Assembly (NCBI GenBank): GCA_944385905.1
Contig: CALWZA010000020.1
Span: 1 to 49,730 of the forward strand
Direction of reading: 5' to 3'
Length of the DNA stretch: 49,730 bases
From: an uncultured Clostridia bacterium
GTDB taxonomy: Bacteria; Bacillota; Clostridia; Oscillospirales; Ruminococcaceae
A program made the position numbers and the translations under genes. Positions 33,634-42,029 of this stretch are shown here, in pieces (position 1 is the first letter of the stretch; each line of letters starts with the position of its first letter). The notes beneath the pieces were generated by a model. That model saw only the letters and a list, made by a program, of their open reading frames with translations. It was not told where the DNA came from and did no database searches.

Positions 33634-34635
33634 CTATCCGTAAAATTCGCTTGTGGTGTTTTCAGTTTCGTTTTGCGTGTATGCCGAATTATCCGAATTA
33701 TCCGAATTATCCGAATTAAACTGCTCCTCTGCATCACCAGACGGAGCCTGTGTTACTTCTGAGGTTTCAGCACCGGTTTCGGTTACAGTAGGCTCGGTTT
33801 CAGTTACGGTCGGTTCGGTTTCGGTTGAAACGGGAAACTCCGTTCCGTAATTTATCTGATTTGCCGAAACATATCCCAAAACGAGCTGATAAGCGTAGGG
33901 CGAAAGATGAAGTCCGTCTCCGCCGTTGCATTCGTCGGGAAGATATCCCGATGTGTTTACCACGGCGTCCCACACATTGAGAAAATAAATGTGCTTGTCC
34001 TCGTTTTCCTCGCACATCTTTCTGACTTCCTCGTTGTATTCCTTAATTCTGTCGTTTGCCTTCCAAGGGTGGTCAATAGAGGTCGGTGTCATTGAAAGTA
34101 TGCATACATAACTGTAAGGGCTTGCGTTCATAGCCTCGATCGCTATGTTGTAGAGATTTTCCGCGTACTGCTCTTTTGTTGTCATGTTAATGTCGTTAAG
34201 TCCCATCCAAAGATAAACGTATTTAGGCTGGCGCTTTGCAATAGCGTCCATAATGGAGAGCTCTTCTCCGCGGTATGTAACAGTGTAGTCATGAAGGCTT
34301 CTCGCGCCGAGATTTCCCGCCGCAAAAACCTGATCGGCGTCAAGCAGTCCGCTGTAAACTCTCAGTCCGCTGCAAACGCTGTCGCCGACAAAAACACACT
34401 GGTCAAGATATTCCCTGTCAAAATCGGTAGGAGTTGTCGGAACAAATGACTGTGTCGTAACAACCGTTGTCGGTTCGGTCACCTCAGGCTCGGGAACTGT
34501 TGTTATCTCAGGAGGCTCAATTATTTCAGCGGTCGTTATTTCGGGACAGCCTATATCAAGCGGCTGAATTTTTGTGCATCCTGAAAAAATCATACATAAT
34601 ACTGCGGTAAATATAATTTTAAGCTTATTAATCAT
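33634..34635 (-). CDS. SGNH/GDSL hydrolase lipoprotein
   Basis: This 333-residue lipoprotein has a signal peptide ending in the lipobox MIFSGC (Cys20), then a linker rich in Thr, Pro and Glu. The SGNH hydrolase domain (about 80-265) has block I VFVGDSVCSG (Ser86), the G-x-N-D block WMGLNDIN, and block V GLHLSPYAY with the His. It probably removes ester groups, such as acetyl, from a surface or dietary glycan. The C-terminus has two repeats TETEPTV and a DNS repeat. The ATG at 34635 has AGGAG 7 nt upstream; the TTG at 34641 is too close to it. It follows tatD by 16 nt. Confidence 0.87.
   Translation of the reverse strand: MINKLKIIFTAVLCMIFSGCTKIQPLDIGCPEITTAEIIEPPEITTVPEPEVTEPTTVVTTQSFVPTTPTDFDREYLDQCVFVGDSVCSGLRVYSGLLDADQVFAAGNLGARSLHDYTVTYRGEELSIMDAIAKRQPKYVYLWMGLNDINMTTKEQYAENLYNIAIEAMNASPYSYVCILSMTPTSIDHPWKANDRIKEYNEEVRKMCEENEDKHIYFLNVWDAVVNTSGYLPDECNGGDGLHLSPYAYQLVLGYVSANQINYGTEFPVSTETEPTVTETEPTVTETGAETSEVTQAPSGDAEEQFNSDNSDNSDNSAYTQNETENTTSEFYG
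33684..33718. repeat. Short tandem repeat, 9-bp unit, about four copies
   Basis: CCGAATTAT is repeated at 33684, 33693 and 33702, with a nearly complete fourth copy at 33711. It is inside the lipoprotein gene, in frame, and encodes a Ser-Asp-Asn repeat. A change in copy number would keep the frame. Confidence 0.9.
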
Positions 34636-34651
34636 ACCCAAACTCCTAAAA

Positions 34652-35446
34652 TTAATCGGTTATGTCAAAAAGCCTTTTTGCGTTAAGATTCGTAATGTCT
34701 ATTAAATCCTGAGTATCCATGCCTCTGAGCTCGGCAATTTTTGCCGCCGTAAAGGCAATCATTCTGCTGTCCGAGCGTTTTCCCCGGTTTGGTTCCGGAG
34801 CCATATACGGACAGTCGGTTTCAAGCAAAAGCCTGTCTGAAGGAAGCGTTTTCGCAACCTCCTGAGCTTTTTTTGAGTTTTTAAAGGTAACAACGCCTGT
34901 AAGTCCTATGTACATTCCGAGAGCTAAAACCTCTTTCGCGGTTTCAACAGAACCTGAAAAGCAGTGCACAACGCCGCTGGGCTTATGCTTTTTCAAAAGC
35001 GTTAAAGTGTCCTCTGTCGCCTCTCTTGAATGAACTATGACAGGCAGAGAGTGGCTTTTCGCAAGCAAAAGCTGCTGTTCAAAAACAAAAAGCTGTTTTT
35101 CCCTGTCAAAGCCTTCGTAGTGATAATCAAGACCGATTTCTCCTATAGCGCGTATTTTTCCTCCGGACGTTTTTTCTGATTCTATAAGCTTTTCAAGCTC
35201 GTCAAGGATTTGAGGCGAGAATTTGTCCGGATATTCCGGGTGAACTCCGACCGATGTGAAAAATCCGCCGAAGCGTTTTGAAGAGGCAATACCGAACTCG
35301 GAAGATTCTAAATCGGTTGCGGCGTGCATAATGTATTTAACGCCTGAGCCGAAAATTTCAGAGATAAACAGGTCTCTGTCGCAGTCGTCAAAAGCGTGGT
35401 CGTCATAGTGAGAATGGCTGTCGAATATATTGCTGAATAAAGGCAT
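34652..35446 (-). CDS. tatD: TatD family metal-dependent deoxyribonuclease
   Basis: This 264-residue TIM-barrel hydrolase has the metal ligands of TatD enzymes: HSHYDD (His-x-His, near residue 11-13), Glu in GEIGLDYHYE, His in VIVHSREA, His in VVHCFSGS, and Asp in LLETDCPYMAPEPNRG. TatD proteins are 3'-5' exonucleases implicated in DNA repair and, in some species, in D-aminoacyl-tRNA editing. No good ribosome site is seen: AGGAAAAG lies about 20 nt before the ATG. It is between the zinc-ribbon and SGNH genes in one operon. Confidence 0.95.
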   Translation of the reverse strand: MPLFSNIFDSHSHYDDHAFDDCDRDLFISEIFGSGVKYIMHAATDLESSEFGIASSKRFGGFFTSVGVHPEYPDKFSPQILDELEKLIESEKTSGGKIRAIGEIGLDYHYEGFDREKQLFVFEQQLLLAKSHSLPVIVHSREATEDTLTLLKKHKPSGVVHCFSGSVETAKEVLALGMYIGLTGVVTFKNSKKAQEVAKTLPSDRLLLETDCPYMAPEPNRGKRSDSRMIAFTAAKIAELRGMDTQDLIDITNLNAKRLFDITD

Positions 35447-35498
35447 ATTTTAAATATACAGCTCTTTTCCTGAAGAGATTTGTATTAATAATTATACC

Positions 35499-36251
35499 CT
35501 ATTCGGCGATAAAGTCAACACCGGCGACAAACCAATTTCCGTCAATTTTTACAACATTAAAAAAAAGAGAGCCTGAAACTGTGTCAAGGGAGCCCGAAAA
35601 GGTCACTGAGCAGGGCACCGCGTAAGCTTTTTTGATTTCGGGCTTGACTCCGTATGCGGCGTTATACTGTTCGGCAAATTCCGAAACAAGCTCATTGTCA
35701 AGTTCCTCTCTTGATTCCTTGTCGGGAATTACCGAGATAGTGTAGTCATCACCGAACTGCACTGCGTAGTCGCTGAAGAGCTGAGCCATGAAGTCGCTTT
35801 TTTCAAGACCTGATTTTTCAAGCTCGGCGTCCGAATCGGCAGCCATTTCCGTTGGCATTGAAGATGTGTATTTGTCATAGTTTCGCTCTGAAATGCCCTC
35901 GATATATGAGTTGATTGAGTCTATATACCCGTCGCCCTCAAAAACTCCGCTTTGGACGAGTATAAGCGCAGCGGCGGCTATAACTATTATTATAAGAATG
36001 ATGAGAAATTTAAGGTTTTGGGGGCTGGTTTCACGGGCAAGAGACGCTTTTGAATTTTGCTGCTTTTCGGTTTTGTTCTGCTCCTCAGCGGCCTTTTTTT
36101 CCGCCTTTTGCTCCTCGGTCAGAAATCTGTCGGGAATGTCAACTTTATATTTGTCAAACGCTTTAATTTTAATATCTTTATTTCCGTATCCGCAATTCGG
36201 ACATACATTTCCGCTGTGGACAGTGCCGCAGCTTTTGCAGGTTTTGTTCAT
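35499..36251 (-). CDS. Zinc-ribbon single-pass membrane protein
   Basis: This 250-residue protein of unknown function has an N-terminal zinc ribbon (CKSCGTVHSGNVCPNCG, about 4-20), a charged linker, one membrane helix (about 82-100), and an extracellular domain of about 150 residues. The outer domain (SYIEGISERNYDKYTSSMP and so on) resembles DUF4878-like or NTF2-like lipoprotein folds; that is only a guess. The start at 36251 is set by AAAGGA upstream; frames extending to 36296 lack support. It is first in an operon with tatD and the SGNH lipoprotein. Confidence 0.8.
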   Translation of the reverse strand: MNKTCKSCGTVHSGNVCPNCGYGNKDIKIKAFDKYKVDIPDRFLTEEQKAEKKAAEEQNKTEKQQNSKASLARETSPQNLKFLIILIIIVIAAAALILVQSGVFEGDGYIDSINSYIEGISERNYDKYTSSMPTEMAADSDAELEKSGLEKSDFMAQLFSDYAVQFGDDYTISVIPDKESREELDNELVSEFAEQYNAAYGVKPEIKKAYAVPCSVTFSGSLDTVSGSLFFNVVKIDGNWFVAGVDFIAE

Positions 36252-36347
36252 AGTTACCATCCTTTCGAGGCCATAAAAAGATAAAATCGGTGACACAAGG
36301 CAGTATTCATCAATAAAAATAACGAATTTTATTGTTTGCTATTATGT

Positions 36348-36376
36348 ATTTTACACTAAAATCACGATTCTGTCAA
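36348..36376 (-). promoter_or_regulatory. Promoter of the zinc-ribbon-tatD-SGNH operon
   Basis: On the minus strand TTGACA (36371-36376), 17 bp, TAAAAT (36348-36353). Confidence 0.85.
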
Positions 36377-36384
36377 TTAAGGTA

Positions 36385-36413
36385 TAGACAATTTAAAAAT
36401 AATGTGCTATAAT
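36385..36413 (+). promoter_or_regulatory. tRNA-Pro promoter
   Basis: TAGACA (36385-36390), 17 bp, TATAAT (36408-36413). Its -35 is only 8 bp from the -35 of the divergent operon. Confidence 0.85.
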
Positions 36414-36430
36414 GTTTAAGCTGTAAAAAA

Positions 36431-36507
<77 letters not shown>

Positions 36508-36511
36508 TATC

Positions 36512-36557
36512 AAGAACCTTGACACGCATAATGCGCGGTTGAGGTTCTTCTTTTTAT
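36512..36557 (+). terminator. tRNA-Pro terminator
   Basis: AAGAACCT (36512-36519) pairs with AGGTTCTT (36542-36549), with further pairing inside, followed by CTTTTTA. Confidence 0.85.
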
Positions 36558-36566
36558 TTAAGGTTT

Positions 36567-36604
36567 ATAAAAAGCTTACCGTAACTTTCCGGCAAGCTTT
36601 TTAT
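36567..36604 (-). terminator. Terminator of the FtsEX-M23-S41 operon
   Basis: ATAAAAAGCTT on the left pairs with AAGCTTTTTAT on the right, with an inner CCG/CGG, giving an A- and T-flanked hairpin directly after the S41 stop codon. It can work on both strands. Confidence 0.8.
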
Positions 36605-36607
36605 GCT

Positions 36608-37807
36608 TTATTCTGTTGTGAGCGATACAACTTCGAGAGCTTTTTTGAGCTGACCGTCAGTCAGTTCGTCAAGCCTGTCTATATCTGTTTTGGTATCGTT
36701 AGTGAGGTTGACCTCATAATCAGGCTTCAAGCCCGAATCCTCATAGTTAGTTTTTGGAGTGGAGATATAAGCGGTTGTAAAGCTGACCGCGCTTCCGTCT
36801 AGACATTCATATGTTGTGACTACTGCGCTGTTTCCGGCTGTTTGCGAGCCAACAAGCTTTGCTCCTGCGCTGTCACGCATTGCGCAGGCAAAAAGCTCCG
36901 AGGCTCCGTTTGTGCGGGAGTTGACGATAACGGCAGTCGGGACTTTAAATGAGGGAGATGAGTCTGAGCTTCCTATAACCGACGAAACGCCGTTTCGGTC
37001 TGTAGAATAGGCGTAGTCGCCTGCATCAAGTAAATTGTCAAGGATTTTAATAACTGTTTCAATATTATTTCCGCTGACATTGCGCAGGTCAATTATAAGA
37101 CCTGTTGCATTGTTTGAGCTGAGCATTCCTATCGCTGAAGTAAACTGGGAATAGGTTTTGTCGTTAAAATCGAGAATTCTTATGTATCCTATGCTTCCGA
37201 TTATTTTAGCCTGAACGGTGGCTACTGTTGTTTCTCTGACGACAGCAGATACTGTTCTGTCCTCTCCCGAATTTCTTACTGTCAGGGTAATTGATGCTCC
37301 GGTGACAGTGCCGGCTCCGTTTAAAATTCTGCACGCTTCGGAATAGCCTATTGAGAGTACATCCTGACCGTTTACGGCAACAACAGCCTCTCCGATTTGT
37401 ATTCCGGCCGCTGCAGCCGAGCCGTTCGGAAGCAAATCGGCTACTTTTATATATCCCCCGTCGTTTTCCGGCATAATGCCGACGCCTACAACAGCTCCGC
37501 TTTTAAGGCTTTTGATATATTTGTACTGCTCGGCGCTGTAATATGCGGCGTTTTTGTCATCCAACACGTCCATATAGCCTTGTGCGATAGCCTCGATTAT
37601 GCTGTCCTCTACAACGCTGCCGTAATAATTTGCCCTTACATAGGAATCAATTTCCTCAAGCTTTTTATAAATTTCGGCTTTTTCCCTTACGCTTGAGATT
37701 TTTTGGTTGTAAAGCTCGAGGGAAAATGAGGTTGTAAGGATAAAAGTTACGGCGGCGACCAAAGCCATAAGAGCAATTGAAATTCCCAGTGGTATTCTTT
37801 TATTCAT
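36608..37807 (-). CDS. S41-family (CtpA-like) protein without catalytic Ser and Lys
   Basis: This 399-residue protein has an N-terminal membrane helix (about 8-28), a PDZ domain (about 85-165, VVGVGIMPENDGGYIKVADL), and a C-terminal S41 peptidase fold. The family motif SASASEI with the catalytic Ser is here RTNGASELF, giving Gly301. The catalytic Lys of FGKG, 25 residues later, is here Asn326 (TAGNSAVV). The alignment is gapless between the two, so both dyad residues are lost and it is probably a pseudoprotease. It ends the ftsE-ftsX-M23 operon, 32 nt after the M23 gene, and may be a scaffold or regulator there. Confidence 0.87.
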   Translation of the reverse strand: MNKRIPLGISIALMALVAAVTFILTTSFSLELYNQKISSVREKAEIYKKLEEIDSYVRANYYGSVVEDSIIEAIAQGYMDVLDDKNAAYYSAEQYKYIKSLKSGAVVGVGIMPENDGGYIKVADLLPNGSAAAAGIQIGEAVVAVNGQDVLSIGYSEACRILNGAGTVTGASITLTVRNSGEDRTVSAVVRETTVATVQAKIIGSIGYIRILDFNDKTYSQFTSAIGMLSSNNATGLIIDLRNVSGNNIETVIKILDNLLDAGDYAYSTDRNGVSSVIGSSDSSPSFKVPTAVIVNSRTNGASELFACAMRDSAGAKLVGSQTAGNSAVVTTYECLDGSAVSFTTAYISTPKTNYEDSGLKPDYEVNLTNDTKTDIDRLDELTDGQLKKALEVVSLTTE

Positions 37808-37839
37808 TTAGGGTGTGTCCTTTTGTGTCAAAAGCTATT

Positions 37840-39141
37840 TTATTTAATGAGATCAAATGACTGCGGGTCTTTCGGGGTTCCGTCAACTCGGATTTCAAAG
37901 TGGCAGTGATAACCTGTTGAGTAGCCCGTTGTTCCGACAGTTCCGATTTGCTGGCCGGCAGAAACGACGTCACCTACATTAACCGAGATATTTGTCGCGT
38001 GTCCGTAAAGCGTTACATATCCGCCGCCGTGGTCGATCATGCAGTAGCGTCCGTAGCCGTTTCCGCAGCAGTTGCTGTTTTTGCCGTAGTTATGCGGACA
38101 GGTGTTGACAACCGCGATTACCGTTCCGGCGTTTGCGGCAACAATCGGCTGTCCGGAAATTCCCGAACCGGCGATGTCAATACCTTTATGAAGCGTACCC
38201 CAGCGTGTGCCGTAGCCTGAGGATATGTAGTAGTAGCCGGGAACAGGCCACAGGAATGAGCCTCCGACAAACTCTCCGCTTCCGGCGGTCATTGCCGCGA
38301 TAATGCTTTTGATTTGGTTTTCAGCATCTTCTTCCATTTTGTCTATTTCGGCTTTCTGAGCTCGATAGCTTGCCTCCTCAGCTTCAAGTGCCCTGATTGC
38401 GTCAGCACTTTGGCTGTAGAGGGTATTCAGCTTTGAAAGCTCGTTGTCCATTTCTGATTTCTGAACCTCGACAGCGGCTTTTTCATCCTCAAGTGAGTTC
38501 TTTTGAATTCCGAGGTCGCTTTTTGCGCTTTCAAGAAGCGCCTGATTGGCCTCATACTCGTCTTTGAGATCAATAAGTCCTGTTATCAAAGCGTTGTCAT
38601 GCTCGGCCATTCGCTTGACAAGCTCCATTTTCATGAGCATATCGTAAAAATCCGAAGCGTCTACAAGTATGGACGCCATTGAGTCGTTTCCCGAAAGATA
38701 CATTGCTCTGAGGCGTTTTTTGTAAAGCTCGATATTTTCGTCAATTTCGGCTTTTTGGTCAGCGATTTGTTCTTCGGTTTCGGCGATATTGTTTTCAAGC
38801 GTTTCAATGCTGTCCTCAATATCCGAAATGTTGTCGCCGTATTCTGTGATAATATCCTTCAGCGTTCTTATTTTTTCCTCGGTTGTAGCTATATTTGAGT
38901 TTATCGCCTGCTGGTTTTGCTTTTCCTTGGCGGCGTCGTTTCTTGTGGCGTTTATTTGGTTATCAAGCTCTTCCTGCTTCTGAGCGTACTCTTCAAGCTT
39001 TTGCTGAAGCTCCTCAATAGTAGCCGCATGAGTTTTAACCTCGGTATTGGAGCCTGAAAACACAAGCATACCTGTTGTAAGTGCCAGAGCAAGAGCAAAG
39101 CACAAAGTTTTTCTCATGTTTTTTGTGATTGATGTCTTCAC
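37840..39141 (-). CDS. Coiled-coil M23 peptidoglycan hydrolase (PcsB/EnvC type)
   Basis: This protein of about 433 residues has a signal peptide, two long coiled-coil arms (about 45-270, rich in Glu, Gln and Lys), and a C-terminal LytM/M23 metallopeptidase domain. The zinc ligands are visible in HKGIDIA and HCHFEIR. FtsEX controls such hydrolases by acting on their coiled coils, and ftsE and ftsX are just upstream. The start is uncertain: I use GTG at 39141 with AAAGGA 12 nt upstream; ATG at 39153 sits directly on that site. A Cys-rich loop NTCPHNYGKNSNCCGNGYG inside the M23 domain is uncommon. Confidence 0.9.
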   Translation of the reverse strand: MKTSITKNMRKTLCFALALALTTGMLVFSGSNTEVKTHAATIEELQQKLEEYAQKQEELDNQINATRNDAAKEKQNQQAINSNIATTEEKIRTLKDIITEYGDNISDIEDSIETLENNIAETEEQIADQKAEIDENIELYKKRLRAMYLSGNDSMASILVDASDFYDMLMKMELVKRMAEHDNALITGLIDLKDEYEANQALLESAKSDLGIQKNSLEDEKAAVEVQKSEMDNELSKLNTLYSQSADAIRALEAEEASYRAQKAEIDKMEEDAENQIKSIIAAMTAGSGEFVGGSFLWPVPGYYYISSGYGTRWGTLHKGIDIAGSGISGQPIVAANAGTVIAVVNTCPHNYGKNSNCCGNGYGRYCMIDHGGGYVTLYGHATNISVNVGDVVSAGQQIGTVGTTGYSTGYHCHFEIRVDGTPKDPQSFDLIK

Positions 39142-39258
39142 TGAAGCGTTCATTCCTTTCTTATTTCTAAAAAGCAGCAAAGGGCTGAGCAGTTGCAGAA
39201 ATAAACTTCAATTGTCATCCCCTAATGCCTTTATGTCTGTGTATTATATATAAAGATT

Positions 39259-40164
39259 TTAAACGTTTAAGTGCTTTCTCGTACTGATAACCGTACCGAT
39301 TGCGCCTATGACTATTCCGCAGAGCAGATAAGCGAGGAATACCTTCCACGCGAGCTGATTAAACGGTATAAGGCTTGAAACACCGAACATGCTCCAAAGC
39401 TGAAAATCGTTTTCAAAGAACCCGAAAATACTGTCGTAAGCGATTTTTGTGGTAATAGTCGCGATAATTGCTGATACAACGCCGATAACGGTTCCCTCAA
39501 CAAAAAACGGAACTTTTATAAATCCGTTTGTAGCGCCGACGTATTTCATGATATTTATTTCCTTGCGCCTTGCAAAAACGCTTGTCCTTGTTGTGTTTGA
39601 AATAATTACGAGACAAACGATTATAAGAGCGGCGATAATCGCGCTTGAAAGAATCGCCACTATATTTCTGAGGCTTGTTAAAATGCTCGCGAAATCGGTA
39701 GGAGCGTTCACCTCGTCAACAAAAGAATACGATTCAAAATCAGCGCAGGTTGTCTTAAGCTTTGAGATATCCTTAATTCTTACTCTGTATGTATCGGGAA
39801 GAGGACTTGAGTCTATATACTGAAAGAGCTCCTTTTCATCTTCCGTCATATCCTTTTGCATATCAACCCAAGCCTCGTCCTTTGAGAAAAACGTCACCGA
39901 AGCGACATTATTGTGGCTTTTAAGCTGATTTCCGAGGTCGTCGATTGAAACCTGAGGAGCACCGTCGGCAATTACAACAATAACCTCGTTTTTGCTTTCG
40001 ATATTTCCTATCATCTTGGTGATGTTCACAGAAACCAAAACCGAAAGACCGACCATCAAAAGCGAAACGGTCATAATACAAAGGGAGGCAAATGACATCA
40101 GCCTGTTTACCCAAATGCTTTTGATCCCCTGATTCACCAGATATTTAAAACTGCTAACCTTCAT
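39259..40164 (-). CDS. ftsX: Cell-division ABC-type permease FtsX
   Basis: This 301-residue membrane protein has four helices: one near residue 21-45, then three from about 170 to 295. The extracellular domain between helices 1 and 2 (about 55-165) is the part that contacts peptidoglycan hydrolases. The C-terminal permease block contains SNTTRTSVFARRKEINIMKYVGAT. With FtsE it turns ATP hydrolysis into a signal that activates wall hydrolases at division. AGGAGG is 5 nt upstream, and it overlaps ftsE by 11 nt. Confidence 0.94.
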   Translation of the reverse strand: MKVSSFKYLVNQGIKSIWVNRLMSFASLCIMTVSLLMVGLSVLVSVNITKMIGNIESKNEVIVVIADGAPQVSIDDLGNQLKSHNNVASVTFFSKDEAWVDMQKDMTEDEKELFQYIDSSPLPDTYRVRIKDISKLKTTCADFESYSFVDEVNAPTDFASILTSLRNIVAILSSAIIAALIIVCLVIISNTTRTSVFARRKEINIMKYVGATNGFIKVPFFVEGTVIGVVSAIIATITTKIAYDSIFGFFENDFQLWSMFGVSSLIPFNQLAWKVFLAYLLCGIVIGAIGTVISTRKHLNV

Positions 40165-40837
40165 TGCCGCCTCCTATCACTTCGTCAAAAGCGATGGTAC
40201 CGGCATTGATATTTATTATTCTGCCGCCGAAATGCCTTACGATATCATGCTCATGAGTAACCATCAGGACAGTTGTCCCGCATGCGTTTATACCTTTAAG
40301 CAGGTCAACGATTTCATATGAGAGAGCCGGGTCGATATTTCCGGTAGGCTCGTCCGCGATTATAAGCTGAGGGTCGTTGACCAAAGCACGGGCGAGCGCG
40401 ACTCTCTGCTGTTCTCCGCCTGAGAGGTCGCTCGGATAAGCCTTTGCCTTATGTGTAAGCCCCACAAGGCTTATAACGTATGGAACTCTGCTTCTTATGT
40501 ATTTCTGAGGAGCGTCGATAACTCTCAGAACGAACGCCACGTTGTCATACACCGTCATTGTCGGGATAAGCCGAAAATCCTGAAAAACGACGCCTATTGT
40601 GCGGCGAAGCTCCGGAATTTTCCGCTTTTTGAGTGTTGATAAATTATATCCGTTTACACAAACCTCGCCCTCAGTCGGGTTGACCTCTTTTAAAATCAGT
40701 TTAATAAGAGTGCTTTTTCCGGCTCCCGACGAGCCGACGACAAAGGCGAAATCCCCGTCGTTTATTTTGAGGTTAATTCTGTGCAATGCGTCAACTCCGC
40801 CCGGATATACAACTGACACATTTTTAAATTCTACCAA
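40154..40837 (-). CDS. ftsE: Cell-division ABC ATPase FtsE
   Basis: This 227-residue ATPase has Walker A GSSGAGKST, signature LSGGEQQR, Walker B LIIADEPTGNID and the His switch VTHEHDI, all intact. It drives FtsX. I use a TTG start at 40837 because AGGAGG is 9 nt upstream and the protein then has the usual FtsE length and start (VEFKNVSVVYPGG). An open frame reaching 40897 has no ribosome site. Confidence 0.94.
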   Translation of the reverse strand: MVEFKNVSVVYPGGVDALHRINLKINDGDFAFVVGSSGAGKSTLIKLILKEVNPTEGEVCVNGYNLSTLKKRKIPELRRTIGVVFQDFRLIPTMTVYDNVAFVLRVIDAPQKYIRSRVPYVISLVGLTHKAKAYPSDLSGGEQQRVALARALVNDPQLIIADEPTGNIDPALSYEIVDLLKGINACGTTVLMVTHEHDIVRHFGGRIININAGTIAFDEVIGGGNEG

Positions 40838-40943
40838 TTGTTCAGTCCTCCTGTAAGGTGATTGACACCGACTGCGCAAAGGCGCCGGCTGGTTCAAAGA
40901 CTTGACTTGCGAGCGGTCATCGTCCGAATCGGCAATACTGTTT

Positions 40944-42029
40944 TTAGAACTTAACAGGGTTTGCCGACAGATACTTTTTAACCATCAGAGCGATTTTAAA
41001 CACAATAGCGTGGTCAAACTCCCTGAGGTCGAGACCTGTAAGCTTTTTAATTTTTTCAAGTCTGTAAACCAGAGTGTTTCTGTGGACGAAAAGTTTTCTG
41101 GAAGTTTCGGACACGTTGAGGTTGTTCTCGAAGAACTTTTGGATTGTAAAGAGGGTTTCGTGATCAAGTGCCTCAATCGAGCCTTTCTTGAATATTTCCC
41201 TCAAAAATGTTTCGCACAAGGTTGTCGGGAGATGGTATATAAGTCTGGCAATACCTAAATTTTCATAGGAAACGATGATTTTGTCTGTGTCGAAAACCTT
41301 GCCGACTTCAAGAGCGATCTGAGCTTCTTTAAACGAACGCGCGAGATCGCGGATGTTGTCCACAACCGTTCCTATTCCGACGTTTACTCTTGTATAGAAT
41401 TCGCTTCCCAAAGTATCTGAAATCGAGCACGCCAATTTTTCGAGGTCCTTGGTTTCAATGCCCTCCTTAACTTCCTTAACCAAAACGATATCTGTTTCTG
41501 TGATATTAAAAACAAAGTCTTTATTTTTATCGGGGAAAAGATTTTGGATGACATCGTAAGCGGACACCTCATTGGTTGAGATTATTCTGACAAGCAAAAC
41601 CACTCTGAAAACGTCCGAATTAAAATGAAGTTCCCTCGCTTTAATAGGAATATCTCCTGGAAGCACATTGTCCATAACGATGTTTTTGACAAAATTATTT
41701 CTGTCATATTTTTCATCGTAATACTGCTTTATGCTGGTTAGAGATATTGCGAGAAGAAGAGCGTATTTCTCGGCTGTTTCGTCGGTTCCCTCGACAAACA
41801 CCGCGTAATCCGGTTTCGGATGGGTTCCGAACGGCTTGTATGTGTATCCGTCACGAACAAATAAATCGCGGGGCTCGGCGGTTTCAAGAGACACAAACTC
41901 ATTTGTAGTTCCGATTTTCGACACATCACTGCAAGCAAGCACTGTTGCGGTTTCGTCAATAACGCCTATTTCAAAGTCTACCGCTTCTTTCATTTGATTG
42001 ACAACGCCCTGAAATAACCTATTGGACAT
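40944..42029 (-). CDS. CdaR/PucR-type transcriptional regulator
   Basis: This 361-residue protein has an N-terminal sensor-like part (about 1-130), a central GGDEF-like domain, and a C-terminal PucR/CdaR helix-turn-helix (NLNVSETSRKLFVHRNTLVYRLEKIKKLTG, given here as NVSETSRKLFVHRNTLVYRL near residue 305-325). Members activate sugar-diacid or purine-use genes. Here the downstream genes are ftsE, ftsX and a wall hydrolase, and no terminator is seen between them. It may therefore regulate cell-wall genes, though this is inference. AAGGGG precedes the ATG. Confidence 0.85.
   Translation of the reverse strand: MSNRLFQGVVNQMKEAVDFEIGVIDETATVLACSDVSKIGTTNEFVSLETAEPRDLFVRDGYTYKPFGTHPKPDYAVFVEGTDETAEKYALLLAISLTSIKQYYDEKYDRNNFVKNIVMDNVLPGDIPIKARELHFNSDVFRVVLLVRIISTNEVSAYDVIQNLFPDKNKDFVFNITETDIVLVKEVKEGIETKDLEKLACSISDTLGSEFYTRVNVGIGTVVDNIRDLARSFKEAQIALEVGKVFDTDKIIVSYENLGIARLIYHLPTTLCETFLREIFKKGSIEALDHETLFTIQKFFENNLNVSETSRKLFVHRNTLVYRLEKIKKLTGLDLREFDHAIVFKIALMVKKYLSANPVKF

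Noticed and set aside
33684-33718. Short regularly spaced repeats, as in a CRISPR array
   Set aside because: The units are 9 bp with no spacers, and encode an in-frame protein repeat.
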